Source: Luscinia megarhynchos
Taxonomy: Eukaryota; Chordata; Aves; Passeriformes; Turdidae
Direction: 5' to 3'
Assembly (NCBI GenBank): GCA_034336665.1
Contig: JAPFBE010000013.1
Span: 16,161,056 to 16,225,055, forward strand
DNA length: 64,000 nucleotides
Made by a program: the position numbers and the translations under genes. The first letter of the stretch is position 1. Each line of letters starts with the position of its first letter. The notes beneath the pieces are model-generated. The model worked only from the letters and a program-made list of their open reading frames with translations, had not been told where the DNA came from and did no database searches. Below, in pieces: positions 11,901-24,539 of this stretch.

Positions 11901-14900
11901 CATTCTGGTTTTGGCTAGCAAAGCCTTTGTCTCCCTTCCCTGGCATGTTTCCCTGGGACACCAGTCTGTCTTAAGACTTTCAGGAAGTGAAGCAATTAAG
12001 GGACATTATAATAAAGAGAAAAAATAGCAAAAACTGAACTGCCTTTTAACTCTATACCCCATTAAACTTCTGGCAATTGCATGTTCAAGGCCATTGTTCT
12101 CTTGATCCCATTTCTCTTCCCATGGACAGACACATGGGGCTGTAGGCAGTGAAGGGCTGTACTCCACAGCCTGTATCATTTTCACACACTGTTATGGGCT
12201 GTGGTTCTTCTGACTGCCCAGAGATGCTTTTGAAAGTGAAAAATACTCTATTGCAGTGAAAAATAATGATATTCTAAAAAAGGAAGTCTGACCTATCTGA
12301 GTGCAAATTAAATATTAGGAAGGCCAGGATGAAAAGAGTGAAAAGATGAGATCTAAAGATGGAGCTATTACTGTGCCCAGGGGCCTATTGACCTACTGGA
12401 GTCGTAGGTCAAGGCAGGATGGCTCACTTTTGGCTAGTTAGAAATCATGCAAAAAAACTTATTTAAAAGCAATGCCTTCTGTGAGCCTGGAGACTGAGAG
12501 TTATGCTGGGGACAGGAGAATCCAGAGAATCCAGGGACTGAGAAGGGTTTTGGATACCTAATAGAGAAAAGAGAGATGTTTTAAATTAAGCATTGAGCAG
12601 ACCTGAAATACAATAGTTAGTTTTAATGGGTATTCATGAAAGAAAATAGCAAGAGGATGAGTGGGTGAGAGAAATACCTGTCCAAACTGGCTAGCAGAGG
12701 AAGGAGGAGCAGAGCATGAAGGGCAGCCAGTAGGGAGTAAGGGAGAGTGGAAGCAAGGGATAGGGAGTGAGTGGAAGGGGCAGGGAGCAGCTTACCTGCA
12801 GGGCTAGCAGCACCTGGACCTGCATTAGCAAACCCTGCTGCTCAGCAAATCCTGCCAGCTCTGTCAGAGAGCAGAGCATTTCTGTGCCATTCAGTCACTG
12901 GGGGAGTGCACAGGCAATTTCCTCCTGCCTCGGCCCTTGCTTCACCAGAAAAACAAAAGTCTTGGAAAATGTAGATGATTATGTACTGCAACTTGATTAT
13001 ATGCCTTGCCTGAGTATTTCTACTCTTGATAAAATCCCAGTTCTTGATTGATACCTCCATGCAATAAAAATGAGCAGCAGAAAGGTCACTCTAATTTTCA
13101 TCTGTTTCTGGGTGAGACTGGGGCAGATGTTTTATAGTGAGCTCTTTCCTATCAAACCAGTCCTTGAAACTGCAGTTAATTATTGACAGAATATCTTCAC
13201 TCATGTCTTAAAAATAGTTGGAAAGTTTAAGTTTATGTTGCAAGCTGACAAAAGTGCTGGATGCTGTGGCTTTGCACTATCACACTTACTTGCACTAAGG
13301 AATTTAACAGGTTGCAGTTGAAATACCTCACTGAGCCTTCACCAAAAAGCTTCTGCAGCCTTCCTGCTCTGGCTCTTGCTGAGTGAGTAAGGATCTAGAG
13401 TCCTTTTTTAGTTTGAACTGGTTTTAGATTTCTTCTGAATATTGTATTTATCCTACTGGGTAAACTGAGGCATAAGTCTGGGAAAGCCTTTTACACAAAA
13501 GGTCATTTTCTCCCTGTTAGAAAAGATTACTGGAGAGTATGTCATGTTCTCCCAGCAGGTACTGTCAAAGGCTGATGTCTGCCTCTTCACAGGAGGCACA
13601 AAACAGTCTTAGATCACAGCTGCCTGAAAGCTTAGGCTAAGGAAGGGGAAAATAATCACCAAGTACCTTTTCAAACCCTGCATCGACACTTGCTGCAAAG
13701 TAAAAACAAGCCTGTCCTGCAGAGCTGACATTTCAGGGGGATGTTTTGTTATTGGTTTTCAGTGGGTTTTATGGCCTTCCTCTGCCCTGTGTTTTCTAGC
13801 TACCTGTCAATTGCCAGGGTACCTGCACCCTGCCTGCCTTCTTCTGAGCCTTCTTTTGCTGAGACTTCCCATTTTCAAAAACATATAGGTGTCTGGTTTG
13901 AGGGATCTTTTAAGGTAGCCTGCAATTTGAGATGCTCCTGGAAAGGCAGACCTTTCCAATTCGTCAAGACCAATTTGACTAAAGGATGCCAGTACCACCT
14001 GGAATGAATTCCCTCCTCCCACCTCCACCACTTTGTTTTAAACTCTGCCAGACAAAGCTCTCTCACCCTTTTCCCTTGAGTCACCATATTACAAAATGCA
14101 GTAGTGCCATGTAAGCAGTGTATTGGCCTGGTAGAAATTTCATCCCTGTATTGAGAGCTGTAACAGCTTCTCTTGGGAGGACCCACTTAGTTTACTTGTT
14201 GTCCAAAACAGAGTAATGAATCTGAAGCACTCTGTACCTCAAATGATGCTTCACTTCAAAAGTTAGAGCAAGCTGAGAGCAAAAGTAACATTGGAAAGAA
14301 AGGAGCAGGGAGGTAGCATCCCAAATTCAGCAGTCTGTGCTGCCTCCACTTCCCTGGGTATTTCTGCATGTCATTAATGCAATACCTGCCTGCTCTGCAA
14401 ATGCAAAAATGCAATTTTGTTAAACACTCAGAATGTTTGGGGCTTGTTTTCCTGCTGACTCCACAACATGTGCAGGTACTGAGTCCACATCCATTTTTTT
14501 GCTTGCACTGAGTGGATTTGGATGTGTGACCACCTCCTGGGAAACATCTCCATGGTCCTTGAAATGCCAGAGATAGGGGCTCCACAGCAAAGAGCAAGGT
14601 GAGTTTAATCAGCTGGTGCATCACTACTGCTATGCCAATCCTGTACACATAGAGTTGGTATTCTGATTTCAGAAGCTTAAAATGTATTTTTGCTTTTTTT
14701 TCATTTATTTTATGCTTTAATATTTCATTTATGTTTATATTCTTTATTTTATTTTGCACTGGGAAATACTGTGACACTTACAAGACTGCATGGCTAATAA
14801 ATATCATAAAAATTAGCTGAAAAATATTAGCTTCTTCTGCAGCTTTGTTTTGTTTTTATTAGTAATGCTAGCTGAAGTGCAGTTATTAAGATATACATAT

Positions 14901-15277
14901 TAATAACATATATACATGGATTGAATATGAACCAGGTGTGGGAGAGAACTTTGGGAAGGACTTGACATTAGCACGGTTTAATTTCAATTGTAAAGCTTTT
15001 GAGTTTTTTGGGAGCAGAGTTTGGCTGCTGTTAGGTGCTTTTTTTAAAAAAATCCTTTAAAGAGAATGGAACCAATGCTGACTGTTCTCAAATGCATCAA
15101 AATAGGTGTTATTTAAGGTCTTTTCACTCCTTGACTCCCCTGCTGAGAGCAGCAATGTCCCCCTGTCTATTTAGAACTACTTTGAATTCACCAATGTATC
15201 AAGGGAGACTTGAGAAAAATCTTCATTATTTTAGAGAACCTTACACTTAGTAAGTGTCTGGCTGCACAGAAAAACAA
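8911..15277. other. Non-coding sequence, no gene supported
   Basis: Long unique stretch. 10760-11180 is GC-richer and holds a 138-codon ORF with no recognised domain. 12680-12800 is purine (GA/GGA)-rich. A minus-strand donor-like CTGCAG/GTAAGC lies at about 12797. The longest ORF in the window (173 codons, minus, 14256-14777) lies here but has a low-complexity start and no recognisable family. No mobile element was recognised, though old ones may be hidden. Confidence 0.5.
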
Positions 15278-15385
15278 GGCTCTTATTTCTGAAGAGCTCA
15301 CAGCCTAAACAGACATGGCTGCAAGTGGAGCTGACAAAGTGAAATGCCAAAGCTAAGTGACAAAGGAGAGAAGTGGGATGGCAGT
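15278..15385 (-). repeat. Old MIR/CORE-SINE-like fragment
   Basis: The stretch GAAGAGCTCACAGCCTAAAC followed by CAGACA, GACAAAG, GAAA and AAGTGACAAAGG-type words matches, in order, the antisense of the amniote MIR-type SINE as I remember it (AGAGCTTACAGTCTAAA ... AGACAAAG ... GAAGTGACTTGCCCAAGG). Divergence is high and there are no clear ends. Identification is from memory of the consensus, so it is moderate; an unrelated unique sequence is possible. Confidence 0.45.
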
Positions 15386-16261
15386 GATTTACTAAGACAA
15401 TTGGTGAAAATGTGTGCCTGTCAAATTAGTCTTTATGTTTTTCTATGGAAAAGCCCTATAGCTGCACACATGATTGATACCCTTCAAGGACTGATTTTCT
15501 GGTGATTAATGGAGAAAAAGTCACAGCAGCAAGGAGCAGCTGAGGAGGGAGGCATGAGGAAGGGTAAATGCACGAGTGTTTGAGTTCAGGTAGGTTCAGC
15601 ACCATCAGCAGAGGTGAGGAAAACCAGGAGACAGTGCATGGAAATGAGAAAAGGATCAGTCATGGAGAACTCCAGGGTGAAGGGACTGGCACTGCAACAC
15701 CTGGCACATGGAAATGGCCAACCTGGTTGGTACCAAGTTATATAAATTTATATAAACTTTATATAAACTTCACTGTAAATATTTCTTCTAGGACAGTATT
15801 TGTCATCTGTTTTTAGGATTCTCCAAAGTGGCTGTTACTGTCACCAGACAAATAATGAAGAAAATGTCCCTGGGAAAGCTCTGCATGTGAATAGAGAATC
15901 TGCTGCCAAAAATATTCCTAAAATTCCATTTCTGGTATCTAAGTATTGATGTGACCCGATGGTGTCTGACTGCCCTTGCATTGTGTCACCAAAATCAGTT
16001 TTACTAAGGATAACAAGGGGCCATGACTGAGGAGCCTACTCTGTCTGGGCGAGCTCCTGTCACCCACAAAATCCATTTCCCTAGTCTCAGAAAAGCACAA
16101 ATTAGAAAATGTGGTGCATGGTTCATGGCTTCCAGCCCTTGCCTGAATATTAAGAGTTAGTCATGCATAGATCTGTGATTAATTTCAGATTTGCTTTTTC
16201 TTTGTATTGCTGGCACAATGTTTTCTGCTGGAGTCACATGCACACTTCATCCTTTAACGTG
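15386..16261. other. Non-coding sequence
   Basis: Nothing recognised. 15735-15775 contains a short TATAAA/TTTATATAAACTT tandem-like AT stretch. No gene. Confidence 0.55.
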
Positions 16262-16370
16262 TGTGATCCCAGGACAGGCACTAAGCAAAAAAATTCGTGT
16301 TACCATTACACAAATGGGAAATGAACATACAGAAAACCCTCAGCAGTCTGCCCAGGTTCACAGAGGACAT
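16262..16370 (-). repeat. Old MIR-like SINE fragment
   Basis: CAGGCACTAAGC, then CATTACACAAATGGGAAATGA, then ACATACAGAAA, then CTGCCCAGGTTCACAGAGG appear in the same order as the antisense MIR core (CAGGCACTGTGCTAAGC ... TTTTACAGATGAGGAAACTGAGG ... CTTGCCCAAGGTCACACAG). It has the same orientation as the fragment about 1 kb upstream. Old age and high divergence keep the confidence moderate. Confidence 0.5.
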
Positions 16371-19300
16371 CTATGATCAAAAATTGCATTGACAGCAGAT
16401 CAGTGTGGGTGTAGTGACCAGATGTGGAAGGTCTGTCAAGTAGAGCTCTTGCAAGCTGCTCTGATCATTGCTGCTGGACTCAGCACAGGTGCTTGTAAAG
16501 CAGAATTGTTGGAATTGGGCAGGCCAGAACACTTTTATTTTGCACATTCAGATTAGCTTAGGCATGGATTAGTTTAGGCTGTTCTTGGTTTTCAGTACAT
16601 AACACTATACTGATAGATAGAAGAGACTTTTTTTGTATTTTTATACATTACACAGAAGAGTCCTTTATACACTTATTTGCCTAAAAATGTTGAGTTTGCA
16701 TCACAATTTGTCATGAAACTCTCCAGTGTCCTATTAAAATCTGACAGATAAATGAAAATTATTTGGATGTCTTACATTTTCTGGTCTAGAACATAGAAAT
16801 TTTTAATTTGAACAAAAGTATGTTAAACTGAATTTTCAAGGAGGCAAAAATTCACAGTTTTTGACTAACATTGTTTCAACTGGTTTTTTCCCTTCTGCTC
16901 AGTTATTCTTTCAGGTTTTTTGTCTTTTTTTTTTATTCCTGTTTTCCATAAAAGTGTCTCCAGAGCTTCGTTTTGTGAACAGGCCTTCTATTAAATGTGT
17001 AATTGGATTCAATGAGATATATTTGCACTTTGAGAAGAGTTTTTCTGTCTTCCCTGCAGTTCTAAACTGTCTCAGTTGCAGTGATCAATACTGATTGTGG
17101 CTGGTGGGGTAGTTCAGGTCAATGTGTAACCAGGAGTTATCCCTTGCCCGTGGCTGAGGCAGGTGGAATGTCCCCAGGTGGATCACTGAGGCTCAAAGAT
17201 CTTTAGCCTTACTTCAGAACCAGGGCTAATCTGTTTTGCTAAAGAAACAGGTGGATGTAGAAACTCAGAGGGGCTATTTCTCTCTACCAGAAAGACAGAT
17301 TTCAGATCTTTAACATTATTCCTAAACAGACTTTTTGAATGTTGTATTCTGAAGAGAGAAAAGGATGTGGCTGGATCAACAAAAAGATATATTGCAATAA
17401 TCTTTAACACTTTCAGTAATTTTTTCCACAATTTAGAGTTCCTTTCCACTTTTACATTGTTACTGTCTTAATCAGTTTTTACTTTAGGACTGGAAAATCT
17501 GGTATATACATTTTCAGTAAAAAAATATGCATGGGCATATGGTCCCTTGGCTATGAAAGATTTTTTTTAAGAAGTCTATTTATGACAAACTTCTTGACCA
17601 ACTCTGTATCCCCCTCCTTTCCTATATGCATTTAGCTAGCCCAAAATGCTTCTCTGAGACAAGGTATTTTCCTTGCTGCTTCTTTTAATATAGTGTTGAT
17701 GTCTTTGGCAAAAGAAACCCCAGCAGAGACACAGAAACTGTAGAGTGAGGTTGATAATTTCTTGAGTTGTTGGATGTGAAAGCAGCATCTCTCTCTGACT
17801 CAGGAGAATTTTGTGGAAGTGACTTGGATGTGCTAGTTTGTTATGAATTTAACAAAGCCCCCATCCAAGCAGTGTACACTGTGCAAAAACAGCCCAAGCA
17901 CTACCAGAATAACCATCTTGAATGCAAAAGAGGCTGAGCCAGACAGCAATGTACAGCTGCCATGCACAATCTGCAATGTACAGATTTAGAAGGTACCAGA
18001 AGTGATATCTTTTCTACACCCATCACATCTACATTCACCACAGGAAGAGCCATTCCCTTACTAAAAACATATCAGCATTGCATAAAATCAGTCTGGAAGA
18101 AAGTGCCCTTATCAAAACAAAGCCTGCTATTAGAGATTAAATTTTAATGGGACTCTCATTTTTTTCAAGCAAGCCAGATCAAGCATTTGCCCTTTTACTA
18201 CAGCAGTAACTTCAATTATGAGAGCTGTAATTAAAGGCATGTCAGTGGCCCAGAGAGTGTTCATCTGGTCGATTATCCAGACCTTTTACTAATGGACTGA
18301 GAGTAAAATAACTTTCTAAGGTGTTTCTCCTCTCCCTCCCAACATGAGCCAAATTCCTCTCAACCAAGGTGGTGCTTGTGATGTTTATCAAAGCTTTATT
18401 GTCATGCTGGAATGGGAAGGTCAAAATCCATCTTCAGGTGAGGAGAGGGGTCAACACAAGAGTTGTGACTCTGTGGGTCTTGCCTTTCAAATGCCTTGTG
18501 CATTTTCCCTTTGAACTGGAGCTGCTGCAAAGGTTGGAGTGAAAGTTGCTTGCTCAGGTGCCTCTTCCTGGAGAAAGGGAAACTCTGGAACAACATGCAG
18601 AGATGAGGCTGGATAGTCCTGGTGTGCCTCAAACTACTTGCAGAGGGCAGGAGTATGAAATTAATCCATTGCTCGGGAAGGAATTCTGCATGATGAAGGA
18701 AAATCTTCCATCTTTGGGATGTGGTGGCCTAATTGTGGCTGATTACTGGTTATTTTTTTTAAAATAAAAACTTTTGGCTTCTCCCATCCAATTACTGTTA
18801 ACTTTGATTCAAAATTTGGTTCTAACAGACAAACTGGTTTCCTACTATATTCTCTTTCCCCAAATGTAGTCTTAAATACTACCATATTGCTATTTAGACC
18901 ATCTTCTCATGACAACTGAATTGTGTGATGTCATCTTAGGCTTTCTTATCCATTTCTCTCCCAAAATCATGCTGATTTCCCATATTCTCTTCTTGGCTTG
19001 TAACAAACTGTTATATTTTGAAGGGGAATCACCAGGAAAGTGTCTCAGCAAACAACATAGCCAACTCAGTAGCTAATGTGCTTGAAGCAAAATATTTCTG
19101 GAGTTACCAAAACTGACAGGAATTGTATGAGTGCTAAAGGAGCATGCAAAAAAAATTCAGGGAAACTTGAGCAATTCTGTTTCACTCTATAAAGATTTGC
19201 TTCTGTCATGATTTACAATGTCTTTTTTTTTTTTCCCCCGTGCAATAATAGGCAAAGAGAGATTTTTGCCACAAAAGGGTCTCTCATCTGTCAGGCCTTG

Positions 19301-21535
19301 GAGTGGGCAGCACAAGAAATGGAAGAATGAAAATTCCTTGCATAAGGATGTCTCCCACTCCTCCCAAATACTTGTGTGTCAGATCTGTGCAGGTGGCTTG
19401 TCAGGCTCCCTTAGCAGCCAATGCTGCTTTAAAGATCAATCTCTCCCTAATTCAGAGCAACGCTTAAAAATATGAAGAAGCATCTTCAAGCTACTTAAAA
19501 GGTTGACTATGGTACAGTTAATGGAAAAAATACTTGGCATTTTAAGAGCCTTCAAAGACTCAAGAGAGACATGAGTTTAATTCTTCCCAAGCCATATTGA
19601 TTCTTACCTCATGCTCAGTTTGGATTGATCTGTTTAGAATGAGGGTTTGGCACTGAAGACAATTTTAAAATGTCAAAGAGCCAGTGTAAAAAAAAGAGTG
19701 AGAAAATGCACATAGAGAAAACTGTCATCAGAATAGAAAAACATTGCCTTTCTTTTTTTTGGTACTGACTAGGCTTTGTTTGGTATTTTTAAAAATTGGT
19801 TATGTGCATTTGTTTGGAGAAACATCTCATGAGCAGCAGAGGGGAAAGACTCCCAGCTACCACCACTGAGTGAGGATTTTCTGGCAGCTGCTGAAAGATC
19901 ACTTTAATCCAGATGCAGGAAGAGGGACTTACTCCCTTTATGAGAGAAATAAACCCTCAATATGTTCAGCTCATGACCCACAGCAATCTGAAAGGGCTGG
20001 AATGGTGCACTGCTCTAGAGAGGGCTGCAGTAGTTTCTTTTTAAAGGTTGTCTCTTTGGCAACATTGGTCTTACCCTGCCAAGTTCCTGGGATGTGCAGG
20101 CTGCAGTGGCTGCCTTGGTATGTTTCTCTGTGGCCCTTTAGGACAAAGGGATAAGTTTTAGCCCTTTTCAAAGTCTTTTCTTCTTCTCTCCCTTCTTTCC
20201 CAACAACACACACGCACTCAAAATATGTGTTACTTTCTTACACACCTCCATAACTAGAGCTGATTGCTATTAACACCCTGACATTTCTGAAATGGCCAGT
20301 AATTCTTCCTGTGCATCTGCTTGCAAGATTGACTAAGTGTGACTTTGGCCTTTCTCCTGGGGAGACCTCTCTTTGGACTGCTTTGAATTGAGAGAGGGAT
20401 ACACACCACATGAGGGTTTGGAGAGAAGTTCCTTCATGCAGGAGTGCCTGAAGACCTGTGCCAGTGAAACTGGTAGCTAAAAGTAAACAACCTGTGAGGA
20501 ATGTAGAGCAAGGGGAGAATCAAGAACAATTTCACATGGGGGGTTGCAGTTGAGCCTAGAAGGACATTTGCAGTTTTCTTGCAAAACTATTTATAAAGGA
20601 AAAGCAAAGAGAGGGGGAGTGTGAAGAGAAGAGGGCAGCAGAGAAAGCAGAAGCAGAGACTGGAACATGCAGTAGTTGTTTCAGGTGCAGACTCCAGCAG
20701 GGAAAGCAAAGGGTCTGGAGCCTGATGGAGGAAATGGAGGGACTGGCTGTGCAAATATGCAGTCTGGAGGAATCTATAGCATCTCACCCTTCTAAAGACT
20801 CTTTCAGATCAGAGAATGGCCATCACCATCAAGCTGAGCTGACTTGTGTGGTAATTATGCAAAGTTCCTGGCTGAAAAGATACTGTATTGAATGCACTAG
20901 CTCTTTGGGTTTTAAACAAATCAACAACATATTTGCACACATCTCTGAAAAAAAAACCACCTGAAAACCCATCACTGGTCTGTTTTGGAAAGGTGGGTAC
21001 AACAAACAGCAGAGAATGTCTGTTCCATAGCACAGTCTCCTCTTTTCATGACTTCAGCCTGAACTTGGAGCAGTTGTTTCCAGAAGAGCTGCTGCTGCTC
21101 CGCAGAAACTGGCACTGGTATTGAATCATTTGGCTGTGCAACTGTTTGCACCAGAAACTCTGAGCAATACAGGATTAGGAAAATACATTGATGAAACACA
21201 GGAGAGAATCAAGTCTTCATTTTACAGTCTGTCAAGAATCCCTTGTTTCTCTTTTTTTCCTCAGACCATATGGTAATGAGATTATTTTATTATCCCAGTG
21301 CAAATGTTGAAAATGGAAAGGGTTGGGAAAACTATCTTTTTGTTTCTGGAAAGCAAGATGGGATTTATTCATTAACAAGTTCATCTTTTTATTAGTATTG
21401 TATTTTTCCCATCAGAACAATCAGGCTTTGTTCTAAAACCAAATTTCTTTGAAGGAAAACCCTCCCAAGGAAATTGAAACGGTGATTTTTATGTCTATTC
21501 ATTAGGACTATTTATTATTTTCATTTTGCTTTCAG
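16371..21535. other. Non-coding sequence, no gene supported
   Basis: Unique AT-rich DNA. T-rich runs occur near 16925 and 19230. ORFs of 60-94 codons are scattered on both strands without family features. No RNA gene or recognisable transposon. Confidence 0.55.
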
Positions 21536-21765
21536 CAGTTGAGGACACTTGAAAATGTGAGGCGGGCTCCTTGAGCAGGTGGCAGTGCTGGTGCCTCTGG
21601 GCAGCGGAGTGTGTGCTCCCTCTAGTGAGCTCTGATCCCCAGGAGCGGGGATCAGCCTGCCCTGGGCAGCTCCCAGGGCTTCAGCCGCTGAGTTTCCTTC
21701 CTCAGGTAACATTCACACCAATTCTGCTGCTCTGGCTGAGTCACTGCTGGAGCAGGGGGATGCAG
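21536..21765 (+). other. GC-rich patch with splice-like borders (possible non-coding exon)
   Basis: A T-rich stretch ending TTGCTTTCAG stands directly left of a GC-rich block. The block contains two donor-like sites: CTCAG/GTAACA at 21705/21706 and the stronger TGCAG/GTGAGT at 21765/21766. All three frames starting at the acceptor meet a stop within about 40 nt, so a coding internal exon from this acceptor is excluded. A non-coding RNA exon or a chance arrangement remains. CpG content is higher than in the neighbours, and a perfect inverted repeat lies inside. Confidence 0.25.
21633..21654. repeat. Perfect inverted repeat, 8-bp arms
   Basis: TGATCCCC and GGGGATCA flank a six-base AGGAGC spacer. 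The arms are exact reverse complements, giving a short GC-rich hairpin inside the GC-rich patch. No function is known. Confidence 0.9.
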
Positions 21766-24472
21766 GTGAGTCTGGTCTGCCACAGGTTCTGCTCTGACAC
21801 ATCCACATTGTGCTCTGGCTTTTCTACAGCTGTGTACAGTGTTTCTGAAAATCCTTTTCGTCTTGCTTAGACAGCTCTTTACACCTTCTTTCCATGATCA
21901 GCAAGTTTAAAATAAGGAGGAAGAGTGCACTGGCTGACTGCATCCCTCTTTAACGCTTTGAGATGCTCAGGTAGAAGGAAATCTCAGTGGAAGATAGACC
22001 CTGAAAGAAAACAGTGGTGCCAGACCAGTGCAACTCCAATCTGATGGCAAATTGCTCACATGTAACCTGCAGCTTTACCATTTGGTCATACTGACTCTAT
22101 AGCAACACTTTCTTAATATTTTAATATTGAAGTGGGACGAAAAAGTGTGCAAAATCTAGTTTTTACTGGGTATTTCTTGTATTTAAGTGGTGTAGAGATG
22201 AGCGTATTCTCTTAAGGAGAGCCTGGGATATAAATATCAGTATCGAGTAAGAATTCAAATGAGAAGTAATAAAACCTGCATGTTATATTTCAGACTCATT
22301 TCGTGGTCAGCAGGAAGGATATAAATGAGAAGGAAGGGAAATATATGTTGGTTTTGTCCTAGTTTATCCTCCAGCCTTAAAAACATGAAACATAAAAACA
22401 GAGGACCAAATTATTTAATAGCTGTGTGTGATTACTCACAAGATATAGATGTCAGGGTCTGGGTTTGCAAGGAAGGATAAGGATTCTGCTGCAATGGTTT
22501 ATTTCTTTTCTTGGACAGAAAGGTACTTTCTGATTGCTCTCAGAGCAAATGTCAGTCTTGAATAAGCTAGCATGAGAGATACATGCCTAAGAGGAAAAGA
22601 AGGGAAATATTTGTTTGGAATGTCATATGAAAGCCCCTGCAAAATCTGGATTTGGGTAATCAAGTTATGAGTTAAGTCAGGGAAGTAGAACATGACTTTT
22701 ATTTAAAACATATCAATGACAAAGCTGTTCCATAATGCACACAAATCATTAAAACCCCAATGCATGTTGAGCTCTGAGCTGGAGGGAAACCAATACATTT
22801 CATTGCCTTCCCTTTTGGCTTCTGAAAAGGGCAAAAATTGTGTAGCCTGCAGAGGAAACATCAGTCTTGGCAGCTCTGCATCACCTATTTCTCTTCAAAC
22901 TTAGTGAATGGAAAAGATGTTGATCTCTAAGCACAAATTGTCCATTCATTCATGATGCAGTAGAAATAGCTGAAGTTAGGTTAATAGTCACTAGAGTGTG
23001 ATTTGTCTAAATATGTATATATGTTTATATCCTTATTTAAAGTCTATAAAAGACTTTGGTTATGGGCATATTTTCAAATATTTGCACTGGAGACCAGGCA
23101 GAACCCGAAACTGTTTATGGATATTGGAGATTATGAAACTGTTGTGACCACTGGAATGGATTTTTTAAAGAGTAAAATACATGTCCAGCTCTATTAGTTT
23201 TCTTACACCTGTTATATATTTATAGAAATTCTTCTGCCATGTATAGCTTTGTACAAAAATCAAGCATTTAGTAAACTCTCAAGTCTTCTGCAGTATCCTT
23301 AGCCAGAATTAATTTACAGAGAAGGAAAGTATAAAAAGAAAGCCAAAAGTCTTACTAGACAAAACTTTCCCAAAATTTTGGTAGGTATTTCATTCATGTA
23401 TGAGGTAGCTTGACTCTGAGAAAACTTGTTCCCCCTCTCCCTCCCCCCATTTTTACTGGCAGGAAATCTTGCAAAATGAGGTTGAAGCTCATTGAGTTTT
23501 CCCCTCTCAGAAATTTTACTGAAAGGCAGAAGATGTGTACGAATGGCATTAGAGTATAAAAGTTTCATGATTCCGACTGCTGACAGCACTTCCACGAAGA
23601 AACTGGGTTTATCCCTGGAAACCAAGTATTCTGCAGAAGAACTCCCTCCTTCCCCACCCCCTTTTAGCCATACAAGGACTAATTGTGGTGTCAGCTGCCG
23701 CAGGAATGCAAGGCATGTATCTGGTGAATCAAAAGAATAGCAACTGCTGTCAGCAGCATTCCTGTTCCTCCTTCATGATTGATGGCACAGAGAGCAGTTT
23801 ACACAATCTTCGTCCTGGTTACAAGGAGGGGAAGGGTGTGACTTTGTATATGTTTTTAAAAGCTTTCTTTCAAATACATATATGTACACATATCTGTATA
23901 GCACTTATTTTTTGGGAGAAATGTAGTATTTGTATTTGCCTACTGCTGACTACATTCTCGAAGCATGTTAGAAAATTAAGATATTTGGGGTTACAATGGT
24001 GCTACTTCCTTTTTACCAGCAGTAGCTCAAATTTCCTTGTAATGATGTGAAAGTTCTGGTCCACAAAACAGAAGATGACTACTGTGTTTGAAGTAGGAAT
24101 ATTTCCTCTGCTCCCTTAGCTGAAGTGCCACTCTTTGAAGTGTAATAAGCTAGGCACAAGTCCAGTATTTTATCTCAATTCTAATATCAAACTTTGCATT
24201 AAAACTTGTGAGAGAGTTGCATGTCTGGAAGGCTACCAAAATTGGGTCCTAAAGCTTCAAGCCAGCTGCAAAGCAAGACAGTGGTATAAACTGACTTTTG
24301 TAGCCATCTAATACATGGGAAAGAAAGCCTGTGAATATAGAGCTCCTGTTGTCTGTACCTCTGTTTCATGCAAAGTATGTACATATAGAAATGAGACAAA
24401 GTTAGTAAATAACATTAGGCATCAAGAAACAAGTCCCTGCTATTCTGCATGGTTCATTTTTATGCTGTGGTT
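21766..24472. other. Non-coding sequence
   Basis: Unique AT-rich DNA. A C-rich run (CCCCCTCTCCCTCCCCCC) lies near 23430 and a second pyrimidine run near 23645. No gene, RNA or recognised repeat. Confidence 0.55.
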
Positions 24473-24539
24473 AAAAAAAAATCAAAAACAAAAACCAAAA
24501 CAAAAACAAAAACAAAAAACAAAAACAAAAACAAAAAAA
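24473..24539 (+). repeat. (AAAAAC)n-type simple repeat
   Basis: A pure A run followed by about nine units of CAAAAA/CAAAA with few interruptions. It resembles the A-rich tract at 7611 and the reverse-type T/G tract at 56922. A plus-strand ORF crossing it (Lys/Gln/Thr-rich) is an artefact of the repeat. Confidence 0.95.

Noticed and set aside
14256..14777. Longest ORF in the window, 173 codons on the minus strand
   Set aside because: It begins with a Lys/Asn/Ile-rich stretch produced by AT-rich DNA, shows no domain, signal or splice context, and this length is plausible by chance in 64 kb.
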